Source: Oscillospiraceae bacterium (GTDB lineage: Bacteria; Bacillota; Clostridia; Oscillospirales; Oscillospiraceae). Taken from it: DNA of 48,637 nucleotides. The DNA lies in contig WQSX01000018.1 in the NCBI GenBank assembly GCA_009787625.1, positions 1 through 48,637 of the forward strand. The letters run 5' to 3'. Every line of letters begins with the position of its first letter. The first letter of the stretch is position 1. Under the pieces are notes generated by a model. The model ran no database searches. It was not told the DNA's origin and saw nothing but the letters and a program-made list of their open reading frames with translations. Shown here one piece after another: positions 41,668 through 48,637 of this stretch. The translations under genes were made by a program, and so were the position numbers.

Positions 41668-42864
41668 TCAATTTAATGTAAACTTCATTTCTCCGTCACT
41701 GAATTGCGCTACATAATCCCCGCGAAATCCATTGATTTCTACATAGCCGCTTTCGTCGGTTTTTACCTTCATTTCAGGCGTGCGCCACTGTTTATGCAGC
41801 AAGTCATAAAGAGCGTCGTACGCCGGCTTTTTATGTCCCTCTTTTGTCACGAGACCTGTCGGAGCGTTGAGCCAGCCACCGTCAGCAAAGCTCCAGTACG
41901 TCACTGCTTCAACAAGTGGACACTCAAATAACGCCGTGTAAAACTCGACAATTTGCTTTGCTTGACGCTCTAAGCCATCGGGTGTTGACGGCCATTCATC
42001 GGGCACGAAATCATTAAGGTCAACTATATGCGCAGGCATTAGGTCGCCCGAAACAAGATTTATCTCTGTAAAATGTAACGGCAAGCCGAATTTTGAAAAC
42101 CGTTCCAGAACCTCATGTGTTTTCTCTATCGGCCAAATGCGCTGATGCATATGTGACTGCAAGCCTATAGCATCTATACAAACGCCTGCATCGAGCAGTT
42201 TCTGCACGAGGTCGCTGTAGTCAGTGCTCATGTCAAAGTCGTTTATGAGCAGCACTGCATCGGGATTGGCGTGTCTGGCTTCATCAAACACCTTTTTGAC
42301 CAGCCCAACCTGACCTTCCATCTTACAAATCCGCGTGACAGCATTGTCGTAGCGGTCAAAAACAGGCATTATCACGACTTCGTTAATAACATCCCAAATA
42401 TCAATAATACCCTTAAAATCTGTCACATCACGTTTAATTCGCTCAAGCTGTTTCTTTAAAATTTCTTCATCAGAAAATTCGAGAAGCCAGTCCGCACAGA
42501 CTGTATGCCAACACAATGGGTGACCTTTTACGGTGCGCCCGCGCTCACGCAGCCACTTTGCAGCTTTGATTGTTTCCTTTGTCATAGGTTTACCGCGCAC
42601 AGGTTCGAATCTGCCCCAATAAAAAGGCAATGTGAAAAAGTCGAAAATTTCAAGCATATTATCTACTACTCGCTCAGCGTTTTTTAGTTCCTCGCCTTTT
42701 TTAAGCCCATTAACCGTGTTTAGCGTTTCAAATGCTGCACAGCCGAAACTGACACTGCCTTTTACTTGCCGTACAGTGACCTCTGTATTTGCGACAGGCT
42801 GCCCGTTTGCCGCTTTGATTTGAACCTTATCCGTCCCAATTCTATGCTCATATGAATTGCTCAT
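41668..42864 (-). CDS. Cytosolic GH10 xylanase
   Basis: A 398-residue GH10 enzyme without signal peptide. A short N-terminal beta segment (VQIKAANGQPVANTEVTV) precedes the barrel; the acid/base is Glu162 in WDVINEV and the nucleophile Glu267 in LHFTEINL. GHPLCWHT and a late YWSFADGGW complete the active site. The absence of an export signal suggests it cuts xylo-oligosaccharides after uptake, as known for intracellular GH10 enzymes. GGAGGG stands eight bases before the ATG. Confidence 0.92.
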   Translation of the reverse strand: MSNSYEHRIGTDKVQIKAANGQPVANTEVTVRQVKGSVSFGCAAFETLNTVNGLKKGEELKNAERVVDNMLEIFDFFTLPFYWGRFEPVRGKPMTKETIKAAKWLRERGRTVKGHPLCWHTVCADWLLEFSDEEILKKQLERIKRDVTDFKGIIDIWDVINEVVIMPVFDRYDNAVTRICKMEGQVGLVKKVFDEARHANPDAVLLINDFDMSTDYSDLVQKLLDAGVCIDAIGLQSHMHQRIWPIEKTHEVLERFSKFGLPLHFTEINLVSGDLMPAHIVDLNDFVPDEWPSTPDGLERQAKQIVEFYTALFECPLVEAVTYWSFADGGWLNAPTGLVTKEGHKKPAYDALYDLLHKQWRTPEMKVKTDESGYVEINGFRGDYVAQFSDGEMKFTLN

Positions 42865-42887
42865 GTAATTCCCTCCTGCTATTTTAA

Positions 42888-42919
42888 GAATGACCGCATC
42901 GGTTAAGACACGGTCATTC
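42888..42919. terminator. Hairpin between the surface protein and cytosolic xylanase genes
   Basis: GAATGACCG and CGGTCATTC form a 9-bp stem around a 14-base loop. On the minus strand a short T/A-rich stretch follows. It may reduce read-through from the surface protein gene into the xylanase gene. Confidence 0.5.
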
Positions 42920-42980
42920 CTGCTTTTAATGATTTGAGTTGTAAATCAATGATGGTTCCTAAAAACCGAATTCACGTACC

Positions 42981-44561
42981 TTACGAACCCTTTTTCTTTG
43001 CCACAACTATGATAACTACAACAATTGCAACAGCACCAACTACGATGAGGACAATACCCCATACAGGGAAGCCGTCTTCTTCAACAGGATCCGCTGCAGG
43101 CGCCGGTTCGGGAGCCGGCTCAGGAGTTGGTTCGGGAGTGGGTTCCGGCTCAGGAGCAGCAGCTCCTGTATCAGGAAGGTCAGTATATAGCCATACGCCT
43201 GTGACACCTAAGTTAACTATGCCACCGTCATATGTGAAGGAGATTCCGAAGTTTCTGTCATCGAGTTCATCTTCGCCCGCTGCCAGAATTGCTTCCACGT
43301 AAGGATGTCCGCCGATTGGGAATGCAATTGCGCCCGGAACTTGATTATCATAAATCATGATGGTTGGAGCTTCCATTGTGCCGCCTTCCCACGACCAACC
43401 ATTTGCATTACCAAAGATAGTGAGTTGGAGCATTTCGTGTTCATAGTCATCAGGCGCATTATCTACGTAAACAACAAACCAGTTTGCCTCGACCAAAAGA
43501 CGTGCTGTAAGTCCGCCCGGACCATCATCTACACCAAGTGCAGTGTTACCGGCAAGTGGTTCGCCTCCGGCGACTGCACGTGTATCACCGTTAAAGCCCA
43601 GTTGAGTATCAGGGTCACCCCAAATCATGGCGCCGACACCCATAAAGAACGGAATTGTTCCTTCATCCGGCATTTCCGCTGCCTCTCCGGCGCCAGGATT
43701 CGGAATACCTTCAGCTACTGTACCAACGAGATGAGCACTGACGACATTGTCCGGAGAGATAGAATCATCCCATGCTCCGAATACTAAGTGCATCTCGTTT
43801 TGTTCGGCGTGTAAAGGCCAGTACTCAGTCCAGTCGGCAAATACGATTTCGAGTGTGTTGCCTTCAACCGCAGTTGTATGGTGATCCCACCAGCCTGTAC
43901 CCGGTGCCGGAGATTGGATGACAAACTCCGCTTCGCCCGGTTCATGGTCAAACTCAATGACGATACCGGTAATCTCGCTCATGTTCCACGGGAGTGAGCC
44001 AACTTCCATAGACCAGCCCCAGTGACCATCAACGGGGTCATGACCACCAAATCCTCTTGCCGGCGGTGCTAACACAGGATCTTCATCGCCGGGTTCAAAT
44101 TGCGGAGCTCCCCACTCTTCACCGACAAGCCATGCGCCTACGACATTATCCGGAGTGATAGAATCATCCCAGTTGCCGAATACCAAATGCACTTCGTATT
44201 GCTTGTTGTGCAATTCCCAGTCTTCTTCTACGGTGAAATCTTCAAAATTGATTTCAAGTCTGTAATTGTCAAACTCTGTTGCGCCGGGATGATCCCACCA
44301 GTTAGCAGGACTTTGGACAACAAATTCAGCGGCACCTGATTCAATATCAAACTCAATAATGATTCCGGTGATGCCTCTCATGTTTTGCGGGAGTGTGTCG
44401 ATTCCTATTCTGCTTGACCAACCCCAGTGACTGTCAGGGGCATCGACGCCTTCCGGATCTGACGTCAATTCAATGAGATTGTCGTCTGCCACCGCAAGAA
44501 GCGGTACGAATGTTAGTGCAAAAAGCACTACGAGCGCGAGGGTAAAAATACGTTTTTTCAT
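42981..44561 (-). CDS. Membrane-anchored surface protein with two tandem beta domains
   Basis: I do not recognise the family. The 526-residue protein has a signal peptide (about 1-25), two tandem repeats of about 105 residues (about 44-150 and 181-283), each with HWGWS, ITGI(I/V)IEFD, EFV(V/I)QSP, WWDH, LVFG(N/A)WDDSI(T/S)PDNVV, then a different beta-rich region (about 305-460), a Pro/Glu linker and a membrane helix (about 498-520) with KKK. The Trp-rich repeats suggest sugar binding. LPDTG occurs before the linker but too far from the helix to be a normal sortase signal. It lies downstream of the sugar transporter genes. Confidence 0.8.
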   Translation of the reverse strand: MKKRIFTLALVVLFALTFVPLLAVADDNLIELTSDPEGVDAPDSHWGWSSRIGIDTLPQNMRGITGIIIEFDIESGAAEFVVQSPANWWDHPGATEFDNYRLEINFEDFTVEEDWELHNKQYEVHLVFGNWDDSITPDNVVGAWLVGEEWGAPQFEPGDEDPVLAPPARGFGGHDPVDGHWGWSMEVGSLPWNMSEITGIVIEFDHEPGEAEFVIQSPAPGTGWWDHHTTAVEGNTLEIVFADWTEYWPLHAEQNEMHLVFGAWDDSISPDNVVSAHLVGTVAEGIPNPGAGEAAEMPDEGTIPFFMGVGAMIWGDPDTQLGFNGDTRAVAGGEPLAGNTALGVDDGPGGLTARLLVEANWFVVYVDNAPDDYEHEMLQLTIFGNANGWSWEGGTMEAPTIMIYDNQVPGAIAFPIGGHPYVEAILAAGEDELDDRNFGISFTYDGGIVNLGVTGVWLYTDLPDTGAAAPEPEPTPEPTPEPAPEPAPAADPVEEDGFPVWGIVLIVVGAVAIVVVIIVVAKKKGS

Positions 44562-44591
44562 TTGTTCCTCCTAAAATTTTGTTTTTTTACT

Positions 44592-44620
44592 AAAAGTGTT
44601 TAAATATATAAACACGTTTT
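44592..44620. terminator. Bidirectional terminator-like hairpin after the permease genes
   Basis: AAAAGTGTTTA and TAAACACGTTTT form an AT-rich stem with T-runs on both sides. It lies between the end of the second permease gene and the surface protein gene. Confidence 0.5.
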
Positions 44621-44653
44621 AAGCGTCATATCGCCGATGCCCAAAGCTCACCA

Positions 44654-45592
44654 TTATCCTTTAACACTGCCTACGTGTACGCCTTTTACGAAATATTTCT
44701 GCAGGAACGGATAAACACAGAGTATCGGCACCGTTGCAACCATTGTGATAGCCGCGCGCATGGCAATCGGAGTCATTACATGCCCCCCTGCTTGCGCCGC
44801 GTCGGGGTGGACATTGGCATCGCCGGCTTCACCCATAGCAGCACCAACAAGTTGCATCAGTTGATGTTGCAGTGTCGCAAGGTGGTCCGGGCGCGCAAAA
44901 ACTTCTGTAGTAAACCAATCGTTCCAGTTACCAACAGCAATCCAAAGCCCTACCGTAGCCAAAACAGGCTTGCAGATTGGAAGTATTACCTGCATAAATA
45001 TCCTAAATTCACCTGCCCCGTCTATGCGGGCAGCCTCGACAAGACTGTCGGGTAGTCCCTGCATATAAGAGCGGATAACTATGACATTGAACGCACCGAA
45101 AAGTCCCGGAAGCCAATATACATGGAAAGTGTTCAAAATTCCCAAATTCTGGAAAAGGAAGAATGCCGGTATCAGTCCCGCTGCGACGTACATTGTTACA
45201 ACGAAATAAATTGTCACGAACTTCTTAAGCAAAAATTCACGTCTGGACAGGACATACGCTGCCACACTGCAAATAAATAATCCTCCGATAGTGCTTATAA
45301 CGGTGCGCGCAATCGAATTTTGGAATGCGATGAGCAAAAGTTCGTTTTCCAGCACTGCCTCATATGCTGCAAGTGAGAATATCCTTGGCCACAGGCGGAT
45401 GCCGCCTCTCACGCTGTCGAGTGGTTCATTAAACGAAATGGCGAGAGTGTTTAACATCGGATAGAGCATCACCACAACAATGAATGTCATTAATAACGCA
45501 TTAAAAATATTGAATATTATGTCTCCGGGTGTCTGTTTTACCCTAGATTTTGGTTTTATATATTTCCCGCGTTGTTCTGTATTTGCTGACAT
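44654..45592 (-). CDS. Carbohydrate ABC transporter permease (LplC/MalG type)
   Basis: Inner-membrane subunit of an oligosaccharide importer. The 312-residue protein has six membrane helices and the EAA loop EAARIDGAGEFRIFMQVILPICKP, which contacts the ATPase. Sequence layout resembles LplC/YtcP. GGAGG precedes the ATG. It follows the larger permease after about 60 bases. No ATPase gene is adjacent; this transporter group usually shares a distant MsmK-like ATPase. Confidence 0.93.
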   Translation of the reverse strand: MSANTEQRGKYIKPKSRVKQTPGDIIFNIFNALLMTFIVVVMLYPMLNTLAISFNEPLDSVRGGIRLWPRIFSLAAYEAVLENELLLIAFQNSIARTVISTIGGLFICSVAAYVLSRREFLLKKFVTIYFVVTMYVAAGLIPAFFLFQNLGILNTFHVYWLPGLFGAFNVIVIRSYMQGLPDSLVEAARIDGAGEFRIFMQVILPICKPVLATVGLWIAVGNWNDWFTTEVFARPDHLATLQHQLMQLVGAAMGEAGDANVHPDAAQAGGHVMTPIAMRAAITMVATVPILCVYPFLQKYFVKGVHVGSVKG

Positions 45593-45653
45593 TTTTCCGC
45601 CTCCTAAATAATTCCCGTGCCGTGCGCAACGTCAATAAAGCGTCTAAGCGTAG

Positions 45654-47225
45654 TTATATCAAAGATTCCTTTGCAAAACGCTTCGATACTTGGTTTGCTA
45701 TTGTAATCAGTATGACCGCTGCAAGTGTTCGGAACATTCCAACTGCCGTAGCGAGTGAGTGATTTTGCTCCTGTATACCCTGGAAGAATACATTGATGTC
45801 CAGATTCTCCGCAGCAGGGCGCGTCATTACATTCTGAAGAAGTAACGGTGCTTCAAAACCGGCATTGAGTACGTGCCCAACGCTCATTATCAGCAGTACC
45901 AGTATTGTGGTTTTTATACCCGGCAAAGTAATGTTAAACATCTTTCTGAAGCGCCCGGCTCCGTCAAGCTCAGCACTTTCATAAAGCTCAGGGTCAATTG
46001 CAGTCATTGCGGCAAGATAAATGATAGTGTTCCACCCGACGCTCTTCCACACATTAGCCAGTCCCTGCATCATCCAAAAACTATCAGACTCTGCCAATAT
46101 GAGGCGGCGCTCCTCCCATATGCCGAGACCCATCATTATTTCGTTAAGTATACCTCCGCCATTGAGGAATTGCTCGATAATACTCGTAGCTACAACCCAT
46201 GATAAAAAGTGTGGCAGATACGAAATGGTTTGTACGATACGCTTTGTCTTTTTGAGTCTAATCTCGTTTATCATCAAAGCCAGGAAAATCGAAGTAGTAA
46301 ATCCCAAAACCAAGTTAATTAAACTCATGGCTAAAGTATTGGTCATTACACGTTGGAAATCACCGGTAAAGAAAGTTCTAAAGTGTTGAAACCCGACCCA
46401 GGGTTGCACTTCCTCTCCGGGTTGGAAAAACTGAAATGCCATCTGCCATCCGCCGAGCGGAAGATATGCAAAAACAAATACATAAATCATGACAGGAATA
46501 ATCATGAGGAAAAGAGCCTTTTGATGCCAAATCATTGTCAGCTTTTTATCGTCCTTGCGCAGTAAAACCAGAGAAAGTATCGCAATGAATGAAGCAATCA
46601 TAGGCCATGGAATCGAGGTAAGACCATTATAAATGCTGATGTGGTCGGCTAAATATTGCCGCGCAGTTCCCCGTGCCAATGCATCACCGGAATCCTGTGA
46701 GTTAAGTAACATGAGGAAAAAATTCCTGGCACTGAAGTCTTCGATTAAATATGCATTATGCTGAGTATTAATAAACATTACTAGTGCATAAAACACAAAA
46801 GGTGTAATCGCAGCAATAGAGAAGCCAACTTTAGAAAATGGCATGAATATCTTGGAGCTGTATTTGCTTGCCGCTATCCCTAAAAATACAAACGCTGCCA
46901 AAAAAAGTATAGGGAACACAAATAAAATACCCAGCACCACTGAGGGATTGTATGCGCCGGATACGGCTTGTCTCATGTAAAGCCAATCAAACGCCTCAGC
47001 TGTGTTAAACAGCAGCGTAAAGATTCCAAAGCCGGACGCCGTTTCGACCATTCTAAAGGTGACCGTATCAAAATACGTATCAACAACACTTACCCAATTG
47101 AGTAATGTCAAAATCAAAATGATTGCTCCTCCACCGAGCGTAATCCAAAATTTTCTCGGATATCGATAGAAGAGGATGTTTGAAGTATCGCCGTATATCG
47201 GTTTTGCAATTACACCAGAACTCAT
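45654..47225 (-). CDS. Carbohydrate ABC transporter permease (LplB type) with an extra N-terminal membrane domain
   Basis: Residues about 230-523 are an LplB-like permease: ALFLMIIPVMIYVFVFAYLPLGGW at its start and the EAA-type loop ESAELDGAGRFRKMFNITLPGIK. Ahead of it are about 225 residues with roughly five more hydrophobic segments, not part of the usual 300-residue protein. One uninterrupted frame covers both. The extension could be an extra sensor or partner-binding module; I do not recognise it. Confidence 0.88.
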   Translation of the reverse strand: MSSGVIAKPIYGDTSNILFYRYPRKFWITLGGGAIILILTLLNWVSVVDTYFDTVTFRMVETASGFGIFTLLFNTAEAFDWLYMRQAVSGAYNPSVVLGILFVFPILFLAAFVFLGIAASKYSSKIFMPFSKVGFSIAAITPFVFYALVMFINTQHNAYLIEDFSARNFFLMLLNSQDSGDALARGTARQYLADHISIYNGLTSIPWPMIASFIAILSLVLLRKDDKKLTMIWHQKALFLMIIPVMIYVFVFAYLPLGGWQMAFQFFQPGEEVQPWVGFQHFRTFFTGDFQRVMTNTLAMSLINLVLGFTTSIFLALMINEIRLKKTKRIVQTISYLPHFLSWVVATSIIEQFLNGGGILNEIMMGLGIWEERRLILAESDSFWMMQGLANVWKSVGWNTIIYLAAMTAIDPELYESAELDGAGRFRKMFNITLPGIKTTILVLLIMSVGHVLNAGFEAPLLLQNVMTRPAAENLDINVFFQGIQEQNHSLATAVGMFRTLAAVILITIANQVSKRFAKESLI

Positions 47226-47251
47226 AATAGTCTAACCCCTTTAAGAATCAT

Positions 47252-47291
47252 TTTTGTAGGGGACCGGATAAGGATTGGGTCCCCTACAAAA
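47252..47291. repeat. GTAGGGG-type palindrome between transporter genes
   Basis: TTTTGTAGGGGACC and GGTCCCCTACAAAA (with one extra base near the centre) form a hairpin between the solute-binding protein and the LplB gene. Such a stem after the binding protein gene is a common way to lower expression of permeases relative to the binding protein. It shares its ends with the palindrome at 1170-1246. Confidence 0.7.
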
Positions 47292-47299
47292 CCAGTAGT

Positions 47300-48637
47300 T
47301 TACCCTCCGGCAGCAGCAATCGCTCTTTGTGCAAGTTCGGTGTAGAAGGCAAGGTGACCTTCCATCAAATGCGGAGGTATCGCTTCAATAGCTTGCAAAT
47401 AGAGTTCCCACCGCTCCTCAAACTCTTCGGGCGAGCTCGTGATTAAGGGGATTATGTGATCTCTGTCAATTCCGACAGACATTCCTATGTAAGATGCAAA
47501 TTCGTGTGCATCGGAGCCCGGTGTCGGCTCTGTTCCCCAAAGCGGATAGAATGGGGGTCTTGGCAAAGGCTCGCTTCTCATAAATCCGGTGAAGTGGCTA
47601 AGACCGTGTCTCCCAAAGAACTCTCTGTCAAATGCGCTGAGTCCTGCAAGGTATTCCTCCGGAGAGTCACCCGGTCCGGAGACATTGTTATCAGATAAGA
47701 AAAGTCCTTGAATTTTAGGCAGTATGTCTCTTAGCTGACGACCCATATTATTTCTGAGCCAACGAGAGTCATTTTGCAATTCACGCATTACTTGAGGACG
47801 TACAATGCGCCCTACTTCGTTGTAGTAGTAATGATAGCCGTCGTTTATTCCAAATGAGTGAAGGAGATCTCTGTTTGCTTCGTATACATCACGCTCAATG
47901 CCCCAGTTAAGGAAACGCTGAACGGGCTCTTGAATTATCCAGTCTAAAAACTGAACAAATCTGATAGGGTCTCTGTTGTTCCAACTGATGTTTATGCCGT
48001 TATTCCCTGAGAACATTCCTCCGGCTATGTCCCAATAGTTGTACTCTTCAGCGTGATCCCAAATAAAGTCGATCGGCACATGAGTGCGTTCATATAAACT
48101 TGCGGCGATAAGCGTGTTTGTAGAAGCTTCCCAAATCCATTGCTGACCGGGAACCAAAAGAACCCTGCCCTGAGCGATTACAGCTTCAAACTCAGACCCG
48201 CTGCGTGCGAAAGTCTCGGGGTCGATAACCGGCTGTCCGTGAGATGTCACTCTGTGTATCATCTCGTTGAGCTTTGCATAATACGGTCTAGAATTTGCAT
48301 TCATCCATTCGCGTGTGTGGATTGGAGCAAGGTCAAGATATGCTCCAACCCTGGCTCCGCCGCGATTATAACCGGCGATGCCCCAGTTTGGAGCTCCCGC
48401 AAGGAATTGAGGTGGGTTTGTAAGAAGCCAATTATGTGCATTAACTCCAATCTCAACGCCGAGGGTGTCCATGCCGTCGATTGTGGGGTTTGCTTCCATG
48501 TACTCGTATACAAACTCAAACATCTCGTCAAAATCGTTAGGTCTGCGACCGTGGAAGTCGATAACCGACTTTTGAAGCCACCATGCGGTACCATTAAAGA
48601 AATGTATTTCTGTTTCACCAAAATGTGTGCCCCAAAT
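47300..48637 (-). CDS. Extracellular solute-binding protein of the sugar transporter (5' end missing)
   Basis: The open frame continues to the right edge of the window, so the start, signal peptide and lipid attachment site lie outside. The visible 445 codons include an aromatic-rich region near the edge (FFNGTAWWLQKSVIDF) and a C-terminal EEFEERWELYLQAIEAIPPHLMEGHLAFYTELAQRA. The gene order before LplB and LplC permeases and the Trp/Tyr/Asn-rich content fit a large LplA-like oligosaccharide-binding lipoprotein. An ATG at 48523 is internal, not the start. Confidence 0.85.
   Translation of the reverse strand: MWGTHFGETEIHFFNGTAWWLQKSVIDFHGRRPNDFDEMFEFVYEYMEANPTIDGMDTLGVEIGVNAHNWLLTNPPQFLAGAPNWGIAGYNRGGARVGAYLDLAPIHTREWMNANSRPYYAKLNEMIHRVTSHGQPVIDPETFARSGSEFEAVIAQGRVLLVPGQQWIWEASTNTLIAASLYERTHVPIDFIWDHAEEYNYWDIAGGMFSGNNGINISWNNRDPIRFVQFLDWIIQEPVQRFLNWGIERDVYEANRDLLHSFGINDGYHYYYNEVGRIVRPQVMRELQNDSRWLRNNMGRQLRDILPKIQGLFLSDNNVSGPGDSPEEYLAGLSAFDREFFGRHGLSHFTGFMRSEPLPRPPFYPLWGTEPTPGSDAHEFASYIGMSVGIDRDHIIPLITSSPEEFEERWELYLQAIEAIPPHLMEGHLAFYTELAQRAIAAAGG

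Noticed and set aside
42595..42620. GGTTCGAATCTG, another T-arm-like sequence
   Set aside because: It lies in the coding region of the cytosolic xylanase and has no cloverleaf around it.
44250..44561. Sortase anchoring of the two-repeat surface protein through LPDTG
   Set aside because: The LPDTG is in the C-terminal part but about 35 residues before the membrane helix, with a Pro/Glu stalk between; a real sortase signal directly precedes the helix. Membrane anchoring explains the protein better.

Overview
The window reads as a chromosomal segment of a low-to-mid GC Firmicute, most likely a fibre-degrading Clostridia member. The support is gene content: the def-fmt-rlmN-prpC-prkC-rsgA order, a PASTA-domain kinase, nadD-yqeK-rsfS, plsX/rnc/smc/ftsY neighbours, folate-dependent TrmFO, purine-rich Shine-Dalgarno sites before nearly every gene, and an Lpl-type sugar transporter. 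The species cannot be named from the sequence alone. I see no rRNA, tRNA, CRISPR array or transposase gene.

Layout. 1-308: end of a Phd/YefM-type toxin-antitoxin pair (minus). 382-526: a promoter, about 110 nt and a terminator-like hairpin, a candidate small RNA or leader. 591-7936 (plus): def, fmt, rlmN, PP2C phosphatase, PASTA kinase, rsgA and a D,D-carboxypeptidase. 8005-9009 (minus): a tyrosine recombinase behind a strong promoter with a large palindrome over its start point. 9124-20433 (minus): smc-ftsY-rdgB-nadD/yqeK-lcp-rsfS-leuS-HD hydrolase. 20784-29723 (minus): an accessory block of alcohol dehydrogenase, xylulokinase, LytTR response regulator with a soluble histidine kinase, GNAT acetyltransferase and a two-gene ABC exporter. 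It lies between rnc and smc, which are usually adjacent. 29762-32918 (minus): trmFO-plsX-rnc. 33166-36851 (minus): CotH / VTC / DUF4956. 36915-48637: a plant polysaccharide locus with a GH9 enzyme, a membrane-anchored secreted GH10 xylanase, a cytosolic GH10 xylanase, an anchored two-repeat surface protein, two sugar ABC permeases and a solute-binding protein cut by the window edge.

How the genes work together. The right side makes a plausible path for xylan: surface xylanase cuts the polymer, the binding protein and permeases import oligomers, the cytosolic GH10 cuts them further, and xylulokinase feeds xylulose to the pentose phosphate pathway. Xylose isomerase and a transporter ATPase are not in the window. 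The LytTR regulator probably drives the adjacent ABC exporter, because a matching direct-repeat site sits just upstream of its -35 box.

The most unusual content is in the non-coding DNA. A family of long hairpin elements (five full copies and one short copy lacking the core) shares a conserved 29-bp apical core on stems whose sequence differs between copies but stays paired, including a G-U pair that becomes G-C in one copy. They lie only between genes, several directly before a start codon. I found no known family for them. At least two other palindromic repeat families are present, and one pair of palindromes has inserted in frame into an ABC transporter gene.
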